Shown here one piece after another: positions 19,846 through 21,050 of a stretch of 21,050 nt of DNA. Position 1 is the first letter of the stretch, and every line of letters begins with the position of its first letter. The DNA is from Paraglomus occultum (taxonomy: Eukaryota > Glomeromycota > Glomeromycetes > Paraglomerales > Paraglomeraceae), in the NCBI GenBank assembly GCA_910592205.1, contig CAJVPJ010000601.1, positions 1 through 21,050 of the forward strand. The letters run 5' to 3'. The notes under the pieces are model-generated. The model was not told the origin of the DNA, did no database searches, and saw only the letters and a list, made by a program, of their open reading frames with translations. Both the position numbers and the translations under genes were made by a program.

Positions 19846-20002
19846 CCGAATAAGGAAATACAAACTAATCTTGCATCTTGTTATAAATGTGGAACTGGAG
19901 TAGAAAAAGATGGAACAAACGGTGGTTCAGCTGAAATGAAATGTATGTAGATAAAAATGTTCAAAAAGCAGTTGAACTGTATCAAGAAGCAAGCCATTTA
20001 TG
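19846..20002 (+). pseudogene. Sel1-like repeat fragment, frameshifted
   Basis: The frame through 19861-19908 reads NLASCYKCGTGVEKD, matching the centre of a Sel1-like repeat (LG.CY..G.GVEKD). The following helix appears in another frame from 19950: DKNVQKAVELYQEASHL, matching the next half (D..KAVELYQKAA..G). So one Sel1 unit is present but split by a frameshift and a TAG at 19948-19950, with a second stop at 20001-20003. No intact gene surrounds it. Sel1-repeat proteins, often with kinase domains, are very numerous in Glomeromycotina, so a decayed member of such a family is the natural reading. Confidence 0.45.
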
Positions 20003-20343
20003 AGTGAGAATGTAAAAAAGCGAGTTGAGCAAGGAAAACCCAAGTAATACTGATACATGAAGATGCAAATCAAGTAATGTCGTTGCTAAGTTGTAACTCT
20101 CAAACAACAAGTTATAACAAATTCATTTAATACTCACAGTCAAGTGCAATTCTTTATATGTGGGCACTAATGGCCAAGACAGAAACGTTACAATTAAACA
20201 CTTAGAATAATTACACAGCGTCCGCGTCAGCTTGCATCGTGACGGAAAATCCGTGTCAAGCGCAGAAATATTGTCGATTTGCAGTATCGGCACAAACGCT
20301 TAATTAATTTAGAATCTTATTCGTTCTTTAATTATTTTTTGTG
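20003..20343. other. Intergenic, between two pseudogene fragments
   Basis: About 340 bp with no supported feature. It may include eroded continuations of either neighbour, but no match is visible. Confidence 0.4.
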
Positions 20344-20805
20344 TCAGAAAAGACATATAAATAACTCAACCTGCCGATCTCTGCAAATGGCTGCGACAAC
20401 AAATTGTCGGTCCGGCTGTTGTTCAAAAATATTCGCAATTCTATCTACGGCTTGCCCGACAGCTTGCTGATATTTGCTGCTTTGCATCAAGGTTTCCTCA
20501 ACTTCAATGAAGGTAACGAGATGGGCCACAGGCTCTCAGGGCCATCTACGGAAGAAAGATTGATTTTCGCGACTGGACTATGGAAATAGTCTTCGGCGTG
20601 CGTATGAAAACAGCTGCTGCATGATATCGTCAAAAATTTCCGTGACCGTTTTCTGAACTGTATCTTCGCTTGAAACATTCGTCATAAGACCGTAATCATC
20701 AATGCAATCGGGGAATGAAACGGATTTCATTATGTTCGTTGCGATCGGTTGGCAGAGAATATCCAACAGTGCACGCTGTTCGATTTTTGAAGATTGTATG
20801 AAATA
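20344..20805 (-). pseudogene. Broken gene resembling the region upstream of FunK1-type fungal kinases; interrupted by Tc1
   Basis: One minus-strand reading frame runs from the transposon junction at 20805 down to 20344. It is interrupted by a TAG (20580-20578) and a TGA (20538-20536); no GT donor suggests an intron that would remove both. The part before the first stop reads IEQRALLDILCQPIATNIM and continues for about 60 residues. The part after the second reads AHLVTFIEVEET... then IANIFEQQPDRQFVVAAIC. The pattern W/HLVTFIEVE followed by Q...QP.R.FVV..... resembles the restriction-enzyme-like segment preceding the kinase in fungal FunK1/Crinkler-type proteins. That family call is by memory and tentative. 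The 5' part should lie beyond the transposon, off the right edge. Confidence 0.45.
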
Positions 20806-21050
20806 CAGTGTGTAACAAAAAAAACCGGATATTTTATTTTGCCATTGCTCCTCAATGAGTTGGTCAATTTTTATAAAAAATGGGTCATTCGAAAGACAAA
20901 AACAACTAAATTTATTTGATAATAATTAGTCAGAAATTCGTTCGCCTTTATTCTTAATAATGAGCTTACAACGTTTTCTCATTGACTCTATTAAATTAAT
21001 TAACATGCTTTCCGGAATTCTATTCCACTCCTCTGTCATAAATCTCTCCA
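20806..21050 (-). mobile_element. Tc1/mariner element, 3' end (extends off the window)
   Basis: The element starts with CAGTGTGTAACAAAA directly after TA (20804-20805), the expected Tc1/mariner target site and terminus. Its transposase frame points left, so this is the 3' end. The other terminus is off the window. Insertion occurred inside the minus-strand frame described at 20344-20805. Confidence 0.8.
20926..21050 (-). CDS. Tc1-type transposase, C-terminal 41 codons (partial)
   Basis: The minus-strand frame from 21048 to the TAA at 20928-20926 reads ERFMTEEWNRIPESMLINLI then ESMRKRCKLIIKNKGERISD. This is the conserved tail of Tc1 transposases (W..IP....LI.SM..RC..VI...G), after the last catalytic acidic residue. 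The frame is intact as far as visible, so the copy may be young. It ends about 120 bp before the terminus, usual spacing for Tc1 elements. It is too short to compare meaningfully with the remnant at 12934-13215, which covers the other end of the protein. Confidence 0.85.
   Translation of the reverse strand, partial: ERFMTEEWNRIPESMLINLIESMRKRCKLIIKNKGERISD

Noticed and set aside
1-21050. Operon-like or defence-type gene cluster, CRISPR array, rRNA genes
   Set aside because: Genes are spliced, widely spaced and on mixed strands. No regularly spaced repeats or conserved rRNA stretches were seen.

Overview
The window reads as nuclear DNA of an AT-rich, intron-bearing early-diverging fungus. The evidence is a fungal-type NoxA NADPH oxidase, an F-box/WD40 protein with the D-domain and F-box layout of Cdc4/beta-TrCP-type proteins, a USP14/Ubp6 deubiquitinase, and many short GT-AG introns (about 65-220 nt). 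A broken Sel1-like repeat fragment and a broken gene resembling the region upstream of FunK1-type kinases add a hint of Mucoromycota, perhaps Glomeromycotina, where such families are expanded. The lineage is an inference; the spliced gene models are read directly from the sequence.

Layout. 6-1122 (-): a type II membrane glycosyltransferase of the beta-1,3-galactosyltransferase kind, with a poly-Thr stalk, running off the left edge through an intron. 1123-3682: intergenic, with several stem-loops and a 22-bp perfect palindrome. 3683-6034 (+): a four-exon F-box/WD40 gene (646 aa). 6785-8461 (-): a two-exon noxA (526 aa), tail to tail with the F-box gene, with a G-quadruplex-like tract upstream. 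8462-14268: a long AT-rich gene-poor stretch holding a 182-bp pogo/Tigger-like MITE and the N-terminal remnant of a Tc1-type transposase. 14269-14682 (-): an unrecognised 137-codon open frame. 14819-17391 (-): a 15-exon USP14/UBP6 gene (480 aa) with 15- and 16-nt exons. 17711-17938 (-): a possible terminal exon or small ORF. 18130-18523 (+): a likely small three-exon gene of 76 aa. 18524-21050: degraded sequence with a Sel1-like fragment (+), then a pseudogene (-) with two in-frame stops, interrupted by a Tc1/mariner element whose transposase C-terminus reaches the right edge.

The three best genes do unrelated housekeeping and regulatory jobs: substrate choice for SCF ubiquitin ligase, ubiquitin trimming at the proteasome, and superoxide production. 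Two belong to the ubiquitin-proteasome system, but strands and spacing give no sign of an operon or a functional cluster. I saw no convincing new multi-gene system. The most useful second looks are the small spliced gene at 18130, the unassigned 14269-14682 frame, the symmetric MITE, and the transposon-broken gene at the right edge. No tRNA, rRNA or CRISPR array was recognised. Exon joins were worked out by hand from splice consensus, phase and protein-family fit.
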